Origin: CAYSDH01 sp964429805
GTDB lineage: Bacteria; Bacteroidota; Bacteroidia; Flavobacteriales_D; JABDKJ01
NCBI GenBank assembly: GCA_964429805.1
Contig: CAYSDH010000002.1
Coordinates: 50,380 to 114,379, forward strand
Direction of reading: 5' to 3'
DNA: 64,000 nt
Under the pieces are notes generated by a model. The model saw nothing but the letters and a program-made list of their open reading frames with translations, was not told the origin of the DNA and made no database searches. Shown here piece by piece: positions 1 through 8,813 of the stretch (position 1 is the first letter of the stretch; each line of letters opens with the position of its first letter). Made by a program: the position numbers and the translations under genes.

Positions 1-68
1 CGCATTGCTCCTGAGTAATTCTTTATTTCTTGAGCTGTGCGGCTAGAGATCAAAGGAGGATTTGGCAT
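1..68 (-). CDS. Possible 5' end of a gene leaving the window (unidentified)
   Basis: On the minus strand an ATG at 66-68 opens a stop-free frame of 22 codons that runs to the window edge (MPNPPLISSRTAQ...). It is too short to recognise and may be chance. The stretch between it and the end of nadE (69-231) shows no promoter match, hairpin or RNA gene that I can support. Confidence 0.2.
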   Translation of the reverse strand, partial: MPNPPLISSRTAQEIKNYSGAM

Positions 69-231
69 GTGACGTAATTATCGTAGCAAGATCAAAATCT
101 CTAAACACGGTTGAACTCACATAAACGCACTGTGCTCTTGAAACTCAAAAGTTATAAGTCTTACAGGAATGTCGCAACACGCTTCGAAATCATAAAGAAA
201 GAGTGAAAATGACGATGGAGTCCATAGAGGT

Positions 232-1023
232 CTACTCCCGCAAACTATCAGGAATCTCGCAGACAGGAATCGGAACCATCTTGTGTTGGTTGATTCTGTT
301 TAGGCGCTGATACAATTTCATGACTTCGGCCTGTCGCGCTTCGAGTGAAACTGGGTCATGACCTGCACGCAAGTATTCCATCGCCCATTCCAATTCGTCA
401 TAGGTGGCGCCAATCTGATCTTCGTCAGTGCGGTCATCACCCCATAGTCCGTCAGTAGGTGCGGCTTGCAGTATCTCGTCAATCACCCCTAGCTCAGCGG
501 CAAGCGCAAAAACTTCAGATTTATACAGGTCCGCAATTGGCGATACATCTACGCCACCGTCACCGTACTTGGTGTAAAAACCTACGCCAAAGTCCTCTAC
601 TTTATTTCCAGTACCACAGACCAAGTGCTTGTGGTGACCCGCAAAAGTATAGAGCGTAGTCATGCGCAGCCGCGCACGTGCGTTGGCCATAGTCAGGTCA
701 TCTTGTATGTCAGAAGGGAAGTTGTCTTCCATAGACTTGAAAATGGGCGTGAGATCTACCGTCTGCCCTTTCACATTCGGATACTTTTCTTGCAGCCAGT
801 CTATGTGGTCATTGGCCCGACCTCGTTGGTCTAGTGCCTGATAGATCGGCATGTTTAGTACGATGAGGTCTAATCCTGTTTCGGCACAAAGAGTTGAAGT
901 CAGCGCAGAGTCTATTCCTCCAGACACACCAACTACCCATCCTTTTAAACCCGCATCGGTGCAGTAATCTTTCAGCCACTTGACTAAGTGATTGATAGTT
1001 TCTTTCTTCTTTAGTCCGCGCAT
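232..1023 (-). CDS. nadE: NAD(+) synthetase, ammonia-dependent type
   Basis: This 263-residue cytosolic enzyme makes the last step of NAD synthesis, ATP-dependent amidation of nicotinic acid adenine dinucleotide. The ATP-pyrophosphatase P-loop SGGIDSA is at residues 34-40. Family-typical segments follow: GTGNKVEDFGVGFYTKYGDG, DVSPIADLYKSEV and APTDGLW. The length fits the short class without an N-terminal glutaminase domain, so free ammonia or a separate amidase is expected as nitrogen donor. The ATG lies only 2 bases past the stop of the upstream barrel gene, so the two are probably co-transcribed from right to left. NadE next to gldB/gldC and engB is an arrangement I recall from flavobacterial genomes. 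The identification is secure. Confidence 0.95.
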   Translation of the reverse strand: MRGLKKKETINHLVKWLKDYCTDAGLKGWVVGVSGGIDSALTSTLCAETGLDLIVLNMPIYQALDQRGRANDHIDWLQEKYPNVKGQTVDLTPIFKSMEDNFPSDIQDDLTMANARARLRMTTLYTFAGHHKHLVCGTGNKVEDFGVGFYTKYGDGGVDVSPIADLYKSEVFALAAELGVIDEILQAAPTDGLWGDDRTDEDQIGATYDELEWAMEYLRAGHDPVSLEARQAEVMKLYQRLNRINQHKMVPIPVCEIPDSLRE

Positions 1024-1025
1024 TT

Positions 1026-1823
1026 TTAGAAAAAGACAGCCAGCTGTAGGCCGAGGTAATTGTTAATTCCTTTCAGTTTCTCACCAATCCGTGCCACTTG
1101 ATTTTCAGTAATCGAAGGCGTGACGTTTCCATTGATGTCTTCTTCGGCAAGAATGGCATTTCGGTCAAACACATTGGTTAGACCGTTGTTCCATGTTACA
1201 CCGGCCATCAGGTACGTGTCACCACTAATGTTGTACTCGGCTCCAGCGCCTACTTGAAGGGCCATTCTGAGTAGGTTAGTTTCTTTGGCCACGTTGAGGT
1301 CAGTTAATACTACTGGCTCACCATCGTCATAACTGCCCGTGACATCGCTACGCGATTTGATGTTAAATGACATGTTTAATCCAAACTGCCCGTAGTAAGT
1401 GAGGTAGCCTATCTCGTTTGTTTTCAATTTGAGTGTCAAGGGAACCTCGAGATATTGAAGTCGAAATTTCTCTTCCACAGTCGCAAAGCCATCGTAAAGA
1501 AAAGATTGCGTGCCACTAGTGTCTTGCACTGTAAATGTACGCCCGTCTTGATACTGCGTATTGATGATGCTTCCACCTTGACTACTAATCATGATTCCAG
1601 TACCAAAAGCATAGTTTGCATTGCCGCCTATCATCAGGTCAACCAATATACCGTATGAGAATCCGATTTTAGAGCTCTCCTTAGTGATGATTTCTCCTTC
1701 AGGTTTAATCCAGGCGCTGCTGGGCATCACCCCAAAAGCAAACCTCACCGGACGAGAATCTTGCGCTTGAGTGCTAAGTGAAAAAAAGAGTGAAATAAAT
1801 ATGAGTGCCAGAATCTGTTTCAT
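1026..1823 (-). CDS. Outer-membrane beta-barrel protein (PorT/OMP_b-brl-like)
   Basis: This 265-residue protein has a Sec signal peptide (MKQILALIFISLFFSLSTQAQ, cleavage after AQA/AQ). Alternating hydrophobic strands and Gly/aromatic residues follow, ending in LGLQLAVFF, a typical terminal aromatic of an outer-membrane barrel. Motifs such as LQYLEVPLTLKLKTNEIGYLTYYGQFGLN match the broad Bacteroidota barrel family that includes PorT. I cannot say that it is the T9SS component PorT itself. It sits directly upstream of nadE on the same strand and is divergent from gldB. Its ligand or role is unknown. The family is fairly certain, the function is not. Confidence 0.8.
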   Translation of the reverse strand: MKQILALIFISLFFSLSTQAQDSRPVRFAFGVMPSSAWIKPEGEIITKESSKIGFSYGILVDLMIGGNANYAFGTGIMISSQGGSIINTQYQDGRTFTVQDTSGTQSFLYDGFATVEEKFRLQYLEVPLTLKLKTNEIGYLTYYGQFGLNMSFNIKSRSDVTGSYDDGEPVVLTDLNVAKETNLLRMALQVGAGAEYNISGDTYLMAGVTWNNGLTNVFDRNAILAEEDINGNVTPSITENQVARIGEKLKGINNYLGLQLAVFF

Positions 1824-1848
1824 ATGTCTGCTGTTCTTGTTCTATTCA

Positions 1849-1856
1849 TAGTTTTG
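1849..1856 (+). promoter_or_regulatory. Bacteroidota -7 promoter element for gldBC
   Basis: TAGTTTTG matches TAnnTTTG. It lies 32 bases before the gldB ATG, and no clear -33 TTG is seen at the usual spacing. Confidence 0.5.
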
Positions 1857-1888
1857 TACGGCTTGAACTAAATCAGGTTACCGTTTTA

Positions 1889-2920
1889 ATGAACTGCTCA
1901 AAGAAAAGAAATCTTACTGAATCGCTGGCCCTCTGTCTAATTCTGTTATCACTTAGTTTGTGCTCATGTGACACGGGTATAAAGCCAGTGGAAGCGAGCC
2001 CTGTCAATCTTGAAGTGCTGCGCTTAGACCAGTTGATATTTGATTGTGATAGTGTAGATTTTCAGAAGCTTCATGCACGGTTAAAATCAGAGGAGCGCAA
2101 TTTCTACCCCGACTACTTTAGCGAAATTCTGCAACTAGGAAATGTGGATGCTCCGATGGCCCATCAGGCGCTTTATGGTTTTAGGACCTACGAGCTATGC
2201 GCAGAAGCCCAACATCAAATCGACTCCGTGTTTGACGATACTGATCGTCTAAAGCGCGACTTTGAGTCCGCTTTTGGTCGCCTTAAAACGCTTTTTCCCA
2301 ACCGTAATGTGCCGCAAGTGGTGATGATGAATTCAGGCTATAATTTTGGTGTGGTGCCCACGGAAAGCACCTTGGCAGTGGGCCTCGAGTTTTATATCGG
2401 TGCGGAGAATAGTTTGGTGAAACGGCTTCCTGGCGAGAAATTTCCGCTCTATGTGAGAGAAAAGATGATACCTGAGCAAGTGCTGTCTAATGCGATGAAG
2501 GGTTGGCTTTTGGTGCAACATCAAGACGTCTTGGAGAAGTCAGAGTTGATCGACCACATTACATTTTATGGAAAGGTGATGTACATGCTTCACTTGATTC
2601 TGCCTGAGGAGCCAGAGCATCGTCACTTCGCATATACTGAGGCCGAATTAAACTGGTGCAAGGAAAACGAATTTAAAATCTGGACAACCATAGTCTCTGA
2701 AGACATGACCTTTTCAAAAGACAAAAAACTCATCAGAAACTGGACTGGAAATGGTCCCTTTACGCAAGGGTTTGCCAAAGAGTCACCAGGCCAGCTGGCT
2801 TACTTTATGGGAAAAGAAATGGTCAAAGACTACATGGCCGAGCATCAAGACATCACCATGGATGAGCTACTGGAAGTGACTGCTACAGAAATCTTAAATC
2901 GCTACAAACCAAAAAATTGA
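1889..2920 (+). CDS. gldB: Gliding motility lipoprotein GldB
   Basis: GldB is an envelope lipoprotein needed for flavobacterial gliding; its biochemical role is not well defined. The protein is 343 residues from the ATG at 1889. That start gives a basic N-region (KKRN), a hydrophobic core and a lipobox ending LCSC27, whereas the longer upstream frame would spoil the signal. Recognisable features are NLEVLRLDQLIFDCD near residue 45, NRNVPQVVMMNSGYNFGV, VREKMIPEQVLSNAMKGWLL and the C-terminal GPFTQGFAKESPGQLAYFMG. The stop TGA (2918-2920) overlaps the gldC ATG by one base, so translation is coupled. Together with the many T9SS cargos this indicates a GldB-type envelope system, though gliding itself cannot be shown from this window. 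Confidence 0.9.
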   Translation: MNCSKKRNLTESLALCLILLSLSLCSCDTGIKPVEASPVNLEVLRLDQLIFDCDSVDFQKLHARLKSEERNFYPDYFSEILQLGNVDAPMAHQALYGFRTYELCAEAQHQIDSVFDDTDRLKRDFESAFGRLKTLFPNRNVPQVVMMNSGYNFGVVPTESTLAVGLEFYIGAENSLVKRLPGEKFPLYVREKMIPEQVLSNAMKGWLLVQHQDVLEKSELIDHITFYGKVMYMLHLILPEEPEHRHFAYTEAELNWCKENEFKIWTTIVSEDMTFSKDKKLIRNWTGNGPFTQGFAKESPGQLAYFMGKEMVKDYMAEHQDITMDELLEVTATEILNRYKPKN

Positions 2921-3243
2921 TGAAAAAAGACATTGTGTTCTCCATAGACGTGGATGAGAATAACGTTCCAAATAAGATAGAATGGCATGCTGATGATCAG
3001 CCTGAACAGGAAGAGGCCGCTGCCGTCATGATCTCGCTTTGGGACAGAAAGAGTCAAGAAGCCCTGCGCATGGATCTCTGGAACAAAGACTTTACGACAG
3101 ACGAGATGAAGGTGTTTTTTGTTCAGACCTTGATGACAATGAATGATACGCTAGAGCGGGCCACTGGAGACACTGAGACCTGTCAGGGCATCAGAGAGTT
3201 TGGCCTTGATCTTGGCAGAAGGTTTGGGATCTTAGACGAGTAG
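2920..3243 (+). CDS. gldC: Gliding motility protein GldC
   Basis: This is a 107-residue soluble protein with no signal peptide or membrane segment. The sequence KKDIVFSIDVDENNVPNKIEW, then AAAVMISLWDRKSQEALRMDLW and a C-terminal GIREFGLDLGRRFGILDE, matches GldC. In Flavobacterium GldC aids gliding but is not strictly required. The true start is the ATG at 2920, which shares its A with the gldB stop; a TTG one codon earlier is less likely. The gene converges on engB, with 7 bases between the stop codons. Confidence 0.9.
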   Translation: MKKDIVFSIDVDENNVPNKIEWHADDQPEQEEAAAVMISLWDRKSQEALRMDLWNKDFTTDEMKVFFVQTLMTMNDTLERATGDTETCQGIREFGLDLGRRFGILDE

Positions 3244-3250
3244 TCTTCCG

Positions 3251-3856
3251 CTAAGACTTTTTATACAGGCCGTTGGTTTCGCCTATGAAGTTGAGAATTT
3301 CTTGACGGCCATGCTTCGAGGTGGCGGAGGTGATAAAGTAACGGGGCATAATCTCCCATGTCTTTAGCATTTCTTTTTGAAAAGCCTGTATGTTCTTGCT
3401 CAGTTGAGAGCTTTTGAGTTTATCCATTTTGGTAAACACGATAACAAAAGGAACTCGGTCTTTACCCAACTCATACATGAACTGCAAGTCGCTGTTCTGT
3501 GGTGGCACTCGGCAGTCTATCAGCACAAAAGCGCACATCATGCTCTCCCGTTCTGTAAAATACTGATGGGTAAATTTCTCCCATTTTACCCGCTGCGTCT
3601 TAGGCGCCTTAGCAAAACCATATCCAGGTAAGTCAACGAGGTACCACTCATCATCAATGCTGAAGTGGTTAATCAATTGAGTTTTACCAGGTTTACCAGA
3701 GGTTTTGGCAAGACTATTGCGATCGGTAATCATGTTGATTAAAGAGCTCTTACCCACATTACTGCGGCCTATAAAGGCATACTCAGGCCGGTCTGCCGCT
3801 GGACATTGTCCGAGTTCGGCACTACTGGTTAAAAAGGAGGCGTTTTTGATTTTCAC
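3251..3856 (-). CDS. engB: Ribosome biogenesis GTPase EngB (YsxC/YihA)
   Basis: This 201-residue small GTPase assists late 50S subunit assembly. The G1 P-loop GRSNVGKSS is at residues 30-38, G3 DLPGYGFAKAP near 75, and G4 TKMDK near 142. The length is typical of single-domain EngB. It is an independent unit on the minus strand with its own promoter-like box at 3892-3899 and a short leader. Its position beside gldC is syntenic rather than functional as far as I can tell. The identification is secure. Confidence 0.95.
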   Translation of the reverse strand: MKIKNASFLTSSAELGQCPAADRPEYAFIGRSNVGKSSLINMITDRNSLAKTSGKPGKTQLINHFSIDDEWYLVDLPGYGFAKAPKTQRVKWEKFTHQYFTERESMMCAFVLIDCRVPPQNSDLQFMYELGKDRVPFVIVFTKMDKLKSSQLSKNIQAFQKEMLKTWEIMPRYFITSATSKHGRQEILNFIGETNGLYKKS

Positions 3857-3891
3857 AGGTCAATGTTCTGTATTCGAGCTCTTAATTAATG

Positions 3892-3899
3892 CAAATGTA
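3892..3899 (-). promoter_or_regulatory. -7 promoter element for engB
   Basis: On the minus strand the sequence reads TACATTTG, a full TAnnTTTG match, 36 bases upstream of the engB ATG. Confidence 0.5.
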
Positions 3900-3954
3900 A
3901 TCTTAGTAAAACCCCCGACTATATAGGTTTAGTCATTAATTTCGTTGCCTTGTT

Positions 3955-4623
3955 ATGAAATCGTTCAAATTTGTTGCCCTTTTTACTCTTGCGTTAACGC
4001 TCACGAGCTGTTTTGAAGTTATTGAAGAGTTTGATTTATCTGCTGATGGAAGCGGAAGCTATGAGTATACGCTCAACATGAGTCAGAGCCGCACTCGGCT
4101 CGATCAAACCATGCTGCTCGATAGTATCAACGGACACAAGGTTCCGCAAAAGGAAGACTTAAAAAAGCCTATTTCTGAACTTGAGTCTCGTGCCACAGCA
4201 GCAAAAGGTATCAGTGGTATTCAGGTCAATGAAGATTATGAAAATTACATCTTCAGTTTTAAATGTGACTTCTCTTCAGTCTCTGCGCTCAATGCGCTGG
4301 TAAACTCTATTCAGAAAGACAATAAGGAAGTGCCGGGCAATCAGGTGCTGGAGCATTTTACATACGATTCGTCCACAGGTGTGTTTAAGCGAAATGGGAG
4401 TTACAGCCTCAAAGACATGTATTCTCAAATGAGAAAAACAGACAGGGCTGTGCTAGAAGGAGCCACCTTCACTTCGATATTTAGAACAGAAAAAGAAATT
4501 AGCTCATACAGCAATCAACAGTCAAAAATCTCGCCTTCTAAAAAAGCGCTTATGCTGAAGATTGGGGTGATGGACATGGTCAGTGGTGACCAAAATATGG
4601 GAAATGAGATACAGATAAAATGA
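3955..4623 (+). CDS. Lipoprotein of unknown function, first gene of a three-gene envelope operon
   Basis: This is a 222-residue protein with a lipoprotein signal (MKSFKFVALFTLALTLTSCF, lipid-anchor Cys19). I do not recognise a named family. After the Cys it starts FEVIEEFDLSADGSGSYEYTLNMS. An acidic/polar beta-rich N-terminal half with a Gly-Ser turn of this kind is common in Bacteroidota TonB-associated or adhesin lipoproteins. No catalytic motif is visible. Its TGA overlaps the next ATG (ATGA at 4620-4623), so it is translationally coupled to the 656-residue partner, which suggests that the products work together in the envelope. A weak -7-like TAATTTCG is at 3937-3944. Confidence 0.7.
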   Translation: MKSFKFVALFTLALTLTSCFEVIEEFDLSADGSGSYEYTLNMSQSRTRLDQTMLLDSINGHKVPQKEDLKKPISELESRATAAKGISGIQVNEDYENYIFSFKCDFSSVSALNALVNSIQKDNKEVPGNQVLEHFTYDSSTGVFKRNGSYSLKDMYSQMRKTDRAVLEGATFTSIFRTEKEISSYSNQQSKISPSKKALMLKIGVMDMVSGDQNMGNEIQIK

Positions 4624-6593
4624 TGAGAAAAAATATTCAACTTAGCCTTCTTGCCCTCATGGGTTTCTTTTTAGCAAACGCCCAAAGCGGCTCATTCTCG
4701 GTGCCTGAAAATGCCAGTTTTGTGCTCAAGATTAATGGTTCTGCGCTCGATGAGAAAATGAATCTGAGCGAGATAGAGCAACTCCCAATGATGAAAGAAT
4801 TCTTCGGTAGCATGGATAGGGGCTATAGCTCCTTTTCTGAATTAGGAGTGAAGTTAAAGTCAGACATCTACATTTTTGGCGCTGCGACTGACAGTTTAAA
4901 TTACTTTGCAGCAATCTTGCCGCTGTCAGACATGGAACTGTTTAAGACTCGATTTGTCCAAGACATGGCCGATGCTGAAGAAGTAGGCGAGTACTCCTAT
5001 GCCAATGGTTCTGAGCTGGTGTCCTTGTCTCAAAATCAGGCCCTGTTCATGACAGGTGATTTAAATAGTGCCTACATGCGAGACAGAAACTTAGCCCTCC
5101 AGTATGGATTGGTTGACGAAGAAAGAGTAGAGCCAGAGTCCACGGAATATGAAATACATGACGTACTTCCAGAAGTAGAAGAGTCGCCTGCAAACTTTGG
5201 CGATGTACTGCCAGAAGCTCCTGAAACGGTGTATGACTCTGAGATAACGGTGGTGGAAGACGCCTATGAGGAGGAAGTGTTTGAGGTTGCGGAAGAATAT
5301 GAGGTAGAGGAACAAGAAGAAACACCTGTGCCGCCAATGGAGGATAACTATTATGAAAGACAAAGTGATCCGATTAGAAACTACAATCCTTGGGACCCTT
5401 ACGGGAACAACCTTTCTTACCGTCAGAAAAAGGAGTTGAAGCGAATATGGTTTGCAGACATTGCCCAAAACTTGAGGTCAAGCATGAGTCCAAAACGTAG
5501 CGCAGACATGATGAAAGTGAAGTCTTCGAAGTCAGATGCTTTTGTGTTTTTTGATTACGGGAACTTACTTGAAAGCCTAAACTTTGGCGGAGATCGAGAA
5601 GCCGAAATGATGATGTCTGTGATGAAGCAACAATACGGCTCACCAAAAGTGTACGGTGACTTAAACTTTGATAAAGATGCCATCAGAATGAAGACTGTTT
5701 ATAAGACTGACGTGAAGATGACTGAGCTGACAGGTAAAATGATGAACGCCAAGTTTGGCAATGAGTTTTTCAAGTACTTCAGCGCTGATGACATGATAGG
5801 GTATTATGGCTTTGCCGTGAATACCGAAGGTGCTTTGGAAGTCTATCCACAGTTGATGTCAGACATGGTTTCAGGAATGATGCCTGACCCTTCTATAGGG
5901 CCGGCTGTCTCAGACTTATTATCACTAGCTATTGATGAGAAAGCGATAGGAAAATTGATTCCAGGTCAAGGTCTTGTTGTGTTTCACAACCTAGGCATGG
6001 AGAAGGTGGAGTTTGTCAGTTATGACTATGATGAGAATTGGAATAAGGTAGAGAAGGTGGAGTACAGAGATGAGATGATACCTTCATTTACTGTCATGCT
6101 CGCCACAGATGACAAAAAGAACGTAAATAATATTTTGTCTCTTTCAAAGATGAGTCGAGTGCTTCAGACAACTGAATATGGCTACCGCATTGATGACACG
6201 AAAATCTCACCTTTCCCGGTCTATTTTCATGTTAAAGAAGACATGCTCATCGTCAGTAATTCGAAGTGGAGAATGGATCAGATGATAGCCGGCACAATTA
6301 AAGCAGGGGCTGGAGGAGAGCATAAAAAAAATCTTAAGAAGAACAATATGGCCTTCTATTTTGATGCCAAGAAAATGGCAAGCAGCCTGCCAGAAGACAT
6401 GAAGCGCGGGGAGATGGGAGAGATGTCAGACTTTGCCGAACAGAACTTAGAGAGTATCAGTTTTACATCTCGAATGGCTGGCTCAAAAGCGTCTACTGGT
6501 GAGATTGAATGGAAGATTCCCGGTGGCGAGAAAAATGGCTGGGACTACATGGTCAACCTCATGAACAAGATGTACGAACTTGACAAAAGGTGA
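4620..6593 (+). CDS. Exported protein resembling the DUF4836 family, with a Glu-rich insert
   Basis: This 657-residue protein carries a Sec signal peptide (MMRKNIQLSLLALMGFFLANAQS). The mature part opens FSVPENASFVLKINGSALDEK, the pattern of the Bacteroidota DUF4836 family, whose function is unknown. Residues about 165-260 form a low-complexity acidic stretch (many Glu with Tyr, Val, Pro) that interrupts the fold and is probably disordered. A globular half with repeated Met/Lys-rich helices and beta strands follows. There is no lipobox and no C-terminal sorting domain, so a periplasmic location is inferred. The start is fixed by the ATGA overlap with the preceding lipoprotein gene. Its stop overlaps the GTG of the next gene, whose product opens with a related motif. 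Confidence 0.7.
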   Translation: MMRKNIQLSLLALMGFFLANAQSGSFSVPENASFVLKINGSALDEKMNLSEIEQLPMMKEFFGSMDRGYSSFSELGVKLKSDIYIFGAATDSLNYFAAILPLSDMELFKTRFVQDMADAEEVGEYSYANGSELVSLSQNQALFMTGDLNSAYMRDRNLALQYGLVDEERVEPESTEYEIHDVLPEVEESPANFGDVLPEAPETVYDSEITVVEDAYEEEVFEVAEEYEVEEQEETPVPPMEDNYYERQSDPIRNYNPWDPYGNNLSYRQKKELKRIWFADIAQNLRSSMSPKRSADMMKVKSSKSDAFVFFDYGNLLESLNFGGDREAEMMMSVMKQQYGSPKVYGDLNFDKDAIRMKTVYKTDVKMTELTGKMMNAKFGNEFFKYFSADDMIGYYGFAVNTEGALEVYPQLMSDMVSGMMPDPSIGPAVSDLLSLAIDEKAIGKLIPGQGLVVFHNLGMEKVEFVSYDYDENWNKVEKVEYRDEMIPSFTVMLATDDKKNVNNILSLSKMSRVLQTTEYGYRIDDTKISPFPVYFHVKEDMLIVSNSKWRMDQMIAGTIKAGAGGEHKKNLKKNNMAFYFDAKKMASSLPEDMKRGEMGEMSDFAEQNLESISFTSRMAGSKASTGEIEWKIPGGEKNGWDYMVNLMNKMYELDKR

Positions 6594-7960
6594 GAACTTT
6601 TCTTAAAGTCTTGTCTTGGACCATCGGAGTATTACTCATCATCTTTTTGGTCTGTCGTTTTGTTTTATTTCCCATCAAGTCTTCTGCGCATCTGTTAAAG
6701 TATGTTCCTGAAGATGCGTCTATGGTGGTGCAGACTGACACCAAGGCGCTTATCAATCTTGCCTTTTCAGAATTTCTTCGAGACCCCGGAGGAGATAGCC
6801 CCTTGAGCTTTGATGACGATGAGGATGAAGAGGAAGAAGATGAGAAACTCAGCACGGTACAAATTATACGGAAAGCCTATTGGCATGGATTGACATTGCC
6901 TGACCAGTTGATAATGTGGTCTCCAAAACGTGGAGGACTCGCGGTCGCGTTGCCTGTGGAAGATGAAGAGGGGGTGCGCGCATTTTTTGAGACAGAGGCT
7001 GATGATATGCCACTTTTTGAACGTGATGGCGATACATGGATAGACTCACTCACCCACTGGACTCTCGCAGATGATGTCTTGATAGTATCTCAGTATGATT
7101 CTCCACGAACAGCAGAGTTAGTCTCCAATAATGCTCAGCAGTCTCAATGGCCCTCTAAACTCGAAGGCCCTGTGAAAGTGCGCTGGCCTGATGGAGGGTC
7201 TTCAAAGCTTCAGTCAAAAAAAGGCCAATTGATTGTCTCTTGGCAACTTGGTGAAGCCACCAAGCTCATCTCACTAGGGGCTAGTACCAATAGTGCCGCT
7301 GGATTTGACCTGGCTATTGGTTTGAAATCAAAACCGAGTTATGCCGTGCTCTTTGGTGGGCAATTGGGCGAGGCACTCAAGAAAAACGACTTGTCACCAG
7401 ACCTAGTAGACAGCCTCTGGACTGGTGATTTGCATCTTGAAATAGACGGACTCAGAAGCGAAACAATCGAGACAGTGACTTATGTGTACAACGATGATTT
7501 TGAGAAAGTAGAAAAGAAGAGCAGTACTGACTTGATGGAGGCCGATTTTAAATTGGGTCTGGGACTGCGCGCACCTCTTGATAGTTTGTTACACAAAAAG
7601 TCGTGGGTCAAAGAGGTGGATGGAGAAGAGCGATTTGTGCTTTACCCCTTGCAAAAAGTATACGCTCATGAGGCCCACCAGTGGCTGATATTGTCTTCGA
7701 GTAGCACTGATACTGCGGCTTTTACATCACACGATTCTCCTCAGTTTTTGGATGCGCACTTGGAGCAGTCCATGTTTAATCTTGAGTCTGACTCAGTGCC
7801 TGAGTTGTCTCATACGTTTGGCATACAGTCCATATCAGGTCGGTCTGTGTCAGAAGACGAAGTGCAGATGACGGTCAGTTTTAGAGATGCTAATCGTGAG
7901 GGTTTGTTCTCGCTTTTGGAGAGCGCTGCTGCCTTAAATAGCTTTCTTATTGGAGACTGA
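6590..7960 (+). CDS. Membrane-anchored protein related to the preceding DUF4836-like protein
   Basis: This is a 456-residue protein with one N-terminal membrane anchor (VLSWTIGVLLIIFLVCRFVL, about residues 7-26). The rest is predicted periplasmic. The ectodomain begins LKYVPEDASMVVQTDTKAL, closely matching the VPENASFVLKINGSAL opening of the upstream protein, so the two look like divergent paralogues. A short acidic run (DDDEDEEEEDE, about residues 70-80) echoes the acidic insert of the partner. The start is GTG at 6590, overlapping the previous stop as GTGA. No enzymatic motif is seen. The function is unknown and the unit probably acts in the cell envelope. Confidence 0.65.
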   Translation: MRTFLKVLSWTIGVLLIIFLVCRFVLFPIKSSAHLLKYVPEDASMVVQTDTKALINLAFSEFLRDPGGDSPLSFDDDEDEEEEDEKLSTVQIIRKAYWHGLTLPDQLIMWSPKRGGLAVALPVEDEEGVRAFFETEADDMPLFERDGDTWIDSLTHWTLADDVLIVSQYDSPRTAELVSNNAQQSQWPSKLEGPVKVRWPDGGSSKLQSKKGQLIVSWQLGEATKLISLGASTNSAAGFDLAIGLKSKPSYAVLFGGQLGEALKKNDLSPDLVDSLWTGDLHLEIDGLRSETIETVTYVYNDDFEKVEKKSSTDLMEADFKLGLGLRAPLDSLLHKKSWVKEVDGEERFVLYPLQKVYAHEAHQWLILSSSSTDTAAFTSHDSPQFLDAHLEQSMFNLESDSVPELSHTFGIQSISGRSVSEDEVQMTVSFRDANREGLFSLLESAAALNSFLIGD

Positions 7961-7983
7961 GGCGTGACGTCTAGGGGGTTAAA

Positions 7984-8748
7984 CTATTCCTGTTGCAGCC
8001 AGTTAAATTTCTCGTCTCTCCAATACACGAATCCTCCTCCACACGATTCTGAATTGTGCAGGTACAGTCCGTAATAGTTTAGTCTAACCGTTTTGCTGTC
8101 AGGCACATCTTCGAAGTTGAGAAAGCCGTCTTCGTAGTTAGACCACATTGTATCACCCGGTTGAACTTTGCGAAATACCTCTGCCCAGCTGTAGTCTTCA
8201 ATTCCAAAAGGGTCGTCAGCATTTCCTAAAAAGTGCACCTCGTTTTTCAGACCATAGTTTAAGAAGGCCAGTTTTGTAGAGCCAGCGCTGTCGCTGAGGA
8301 AAACGACAAGGTCATCAACACCATCGCCAAAGAAGTCTGCTCTCAAGTGAAATGGTGAGATGCCTGAAAATATCTGGTAAGAACTTAATTCCGAGAAGGG
8401 TTCCAGTTCATGAGACATGGCCTCTAGAAAGTCTGACTTCTCTTTTAAGTAACCGTCAAATACATACAAGCTGTCTGACTGAGAGTGAAAATTATACCAA
8501 TTTGGCACGCTGATCTTCACCCAGTGTCCCGTTACTTCTATGCCGCCATCAAACACGGACTGAGTATGAGTTGTTTTGAGGTCAATAGTCACCTCAGTCC
8601 CATGTGCCAGTTTTCCCAGCTTTTCACCACTGGCGTTTGGACTCTTTCTAATGACAAGCCCATTCTCAGCTGTGACAATCATCGCGACTTGACCAAAGTG
8701 ACATAGCGTTGTCACCATCAAAATCGCGAAGAGTAGACTCGTTTTCAT
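7984..8748 (-). CDS. Exported SH3-like (SH3b) domain protein
   Basis: This 254-residue protein has a signal peptide (MKTSLLFAILMVTTLCHFGQ). An SH3b-type segment follows at about residues 22-105: ENGLVIRKSPNASGEKLGKLAHGTEVTI, then HWVKISVPNWY and LYVFDGYL. Bacterial SH3b domains often bind cell-wall or other envelope ligands. The C-terminal 140 residues are unfamiliar; they include DFFGDGVDDLVVFLSDSAG, which resembles one FG-GAP-like acidic loop, and CGGGFVYWRDEKF near the end. The gene converges on the three-gene envelope operon (23 bases between stops). It lies downstream of the TraB-type gene on the same strand without obvious coupling. Confidence 0.7.
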   Translation of the reverse strand: MKTSLLFAILMVTTLCHFGQVAMIVTAENGLVIRKSPNASGEKLGKLAHGTEVTIDLKTTHTQSVFDGGIEVTGHWVKISVPNWYNFHSQSDSLYVFDGYLKEKSDFLEAMSHELEPFSELSSYQIFSGISPFHLRADFFGDGVDDLVVFLSDSAGSTKLAFLNYGLKNEVHFLGNADDPFGIEDYSWAEVFRKVQPGDTMWSNYEDGFLNFEDVPDSKTVRLNYYGLYLHNSESCGGGFVYWRDEKFNWLQQE

Positions 8749-8813
8749 GTGTCTAAAAATTGGACTCGCCTGCAGAAGCGAAAGAGGGAAGCGAACCTAA
8801 GTGAACGCGAATC

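Noticed and set aside
1026..1823. Call of PorT, the T9SS barrel component
   Set aside because: The barrel family is shared by many outer-membrane proteins; neither motif nor context singles out PorT.
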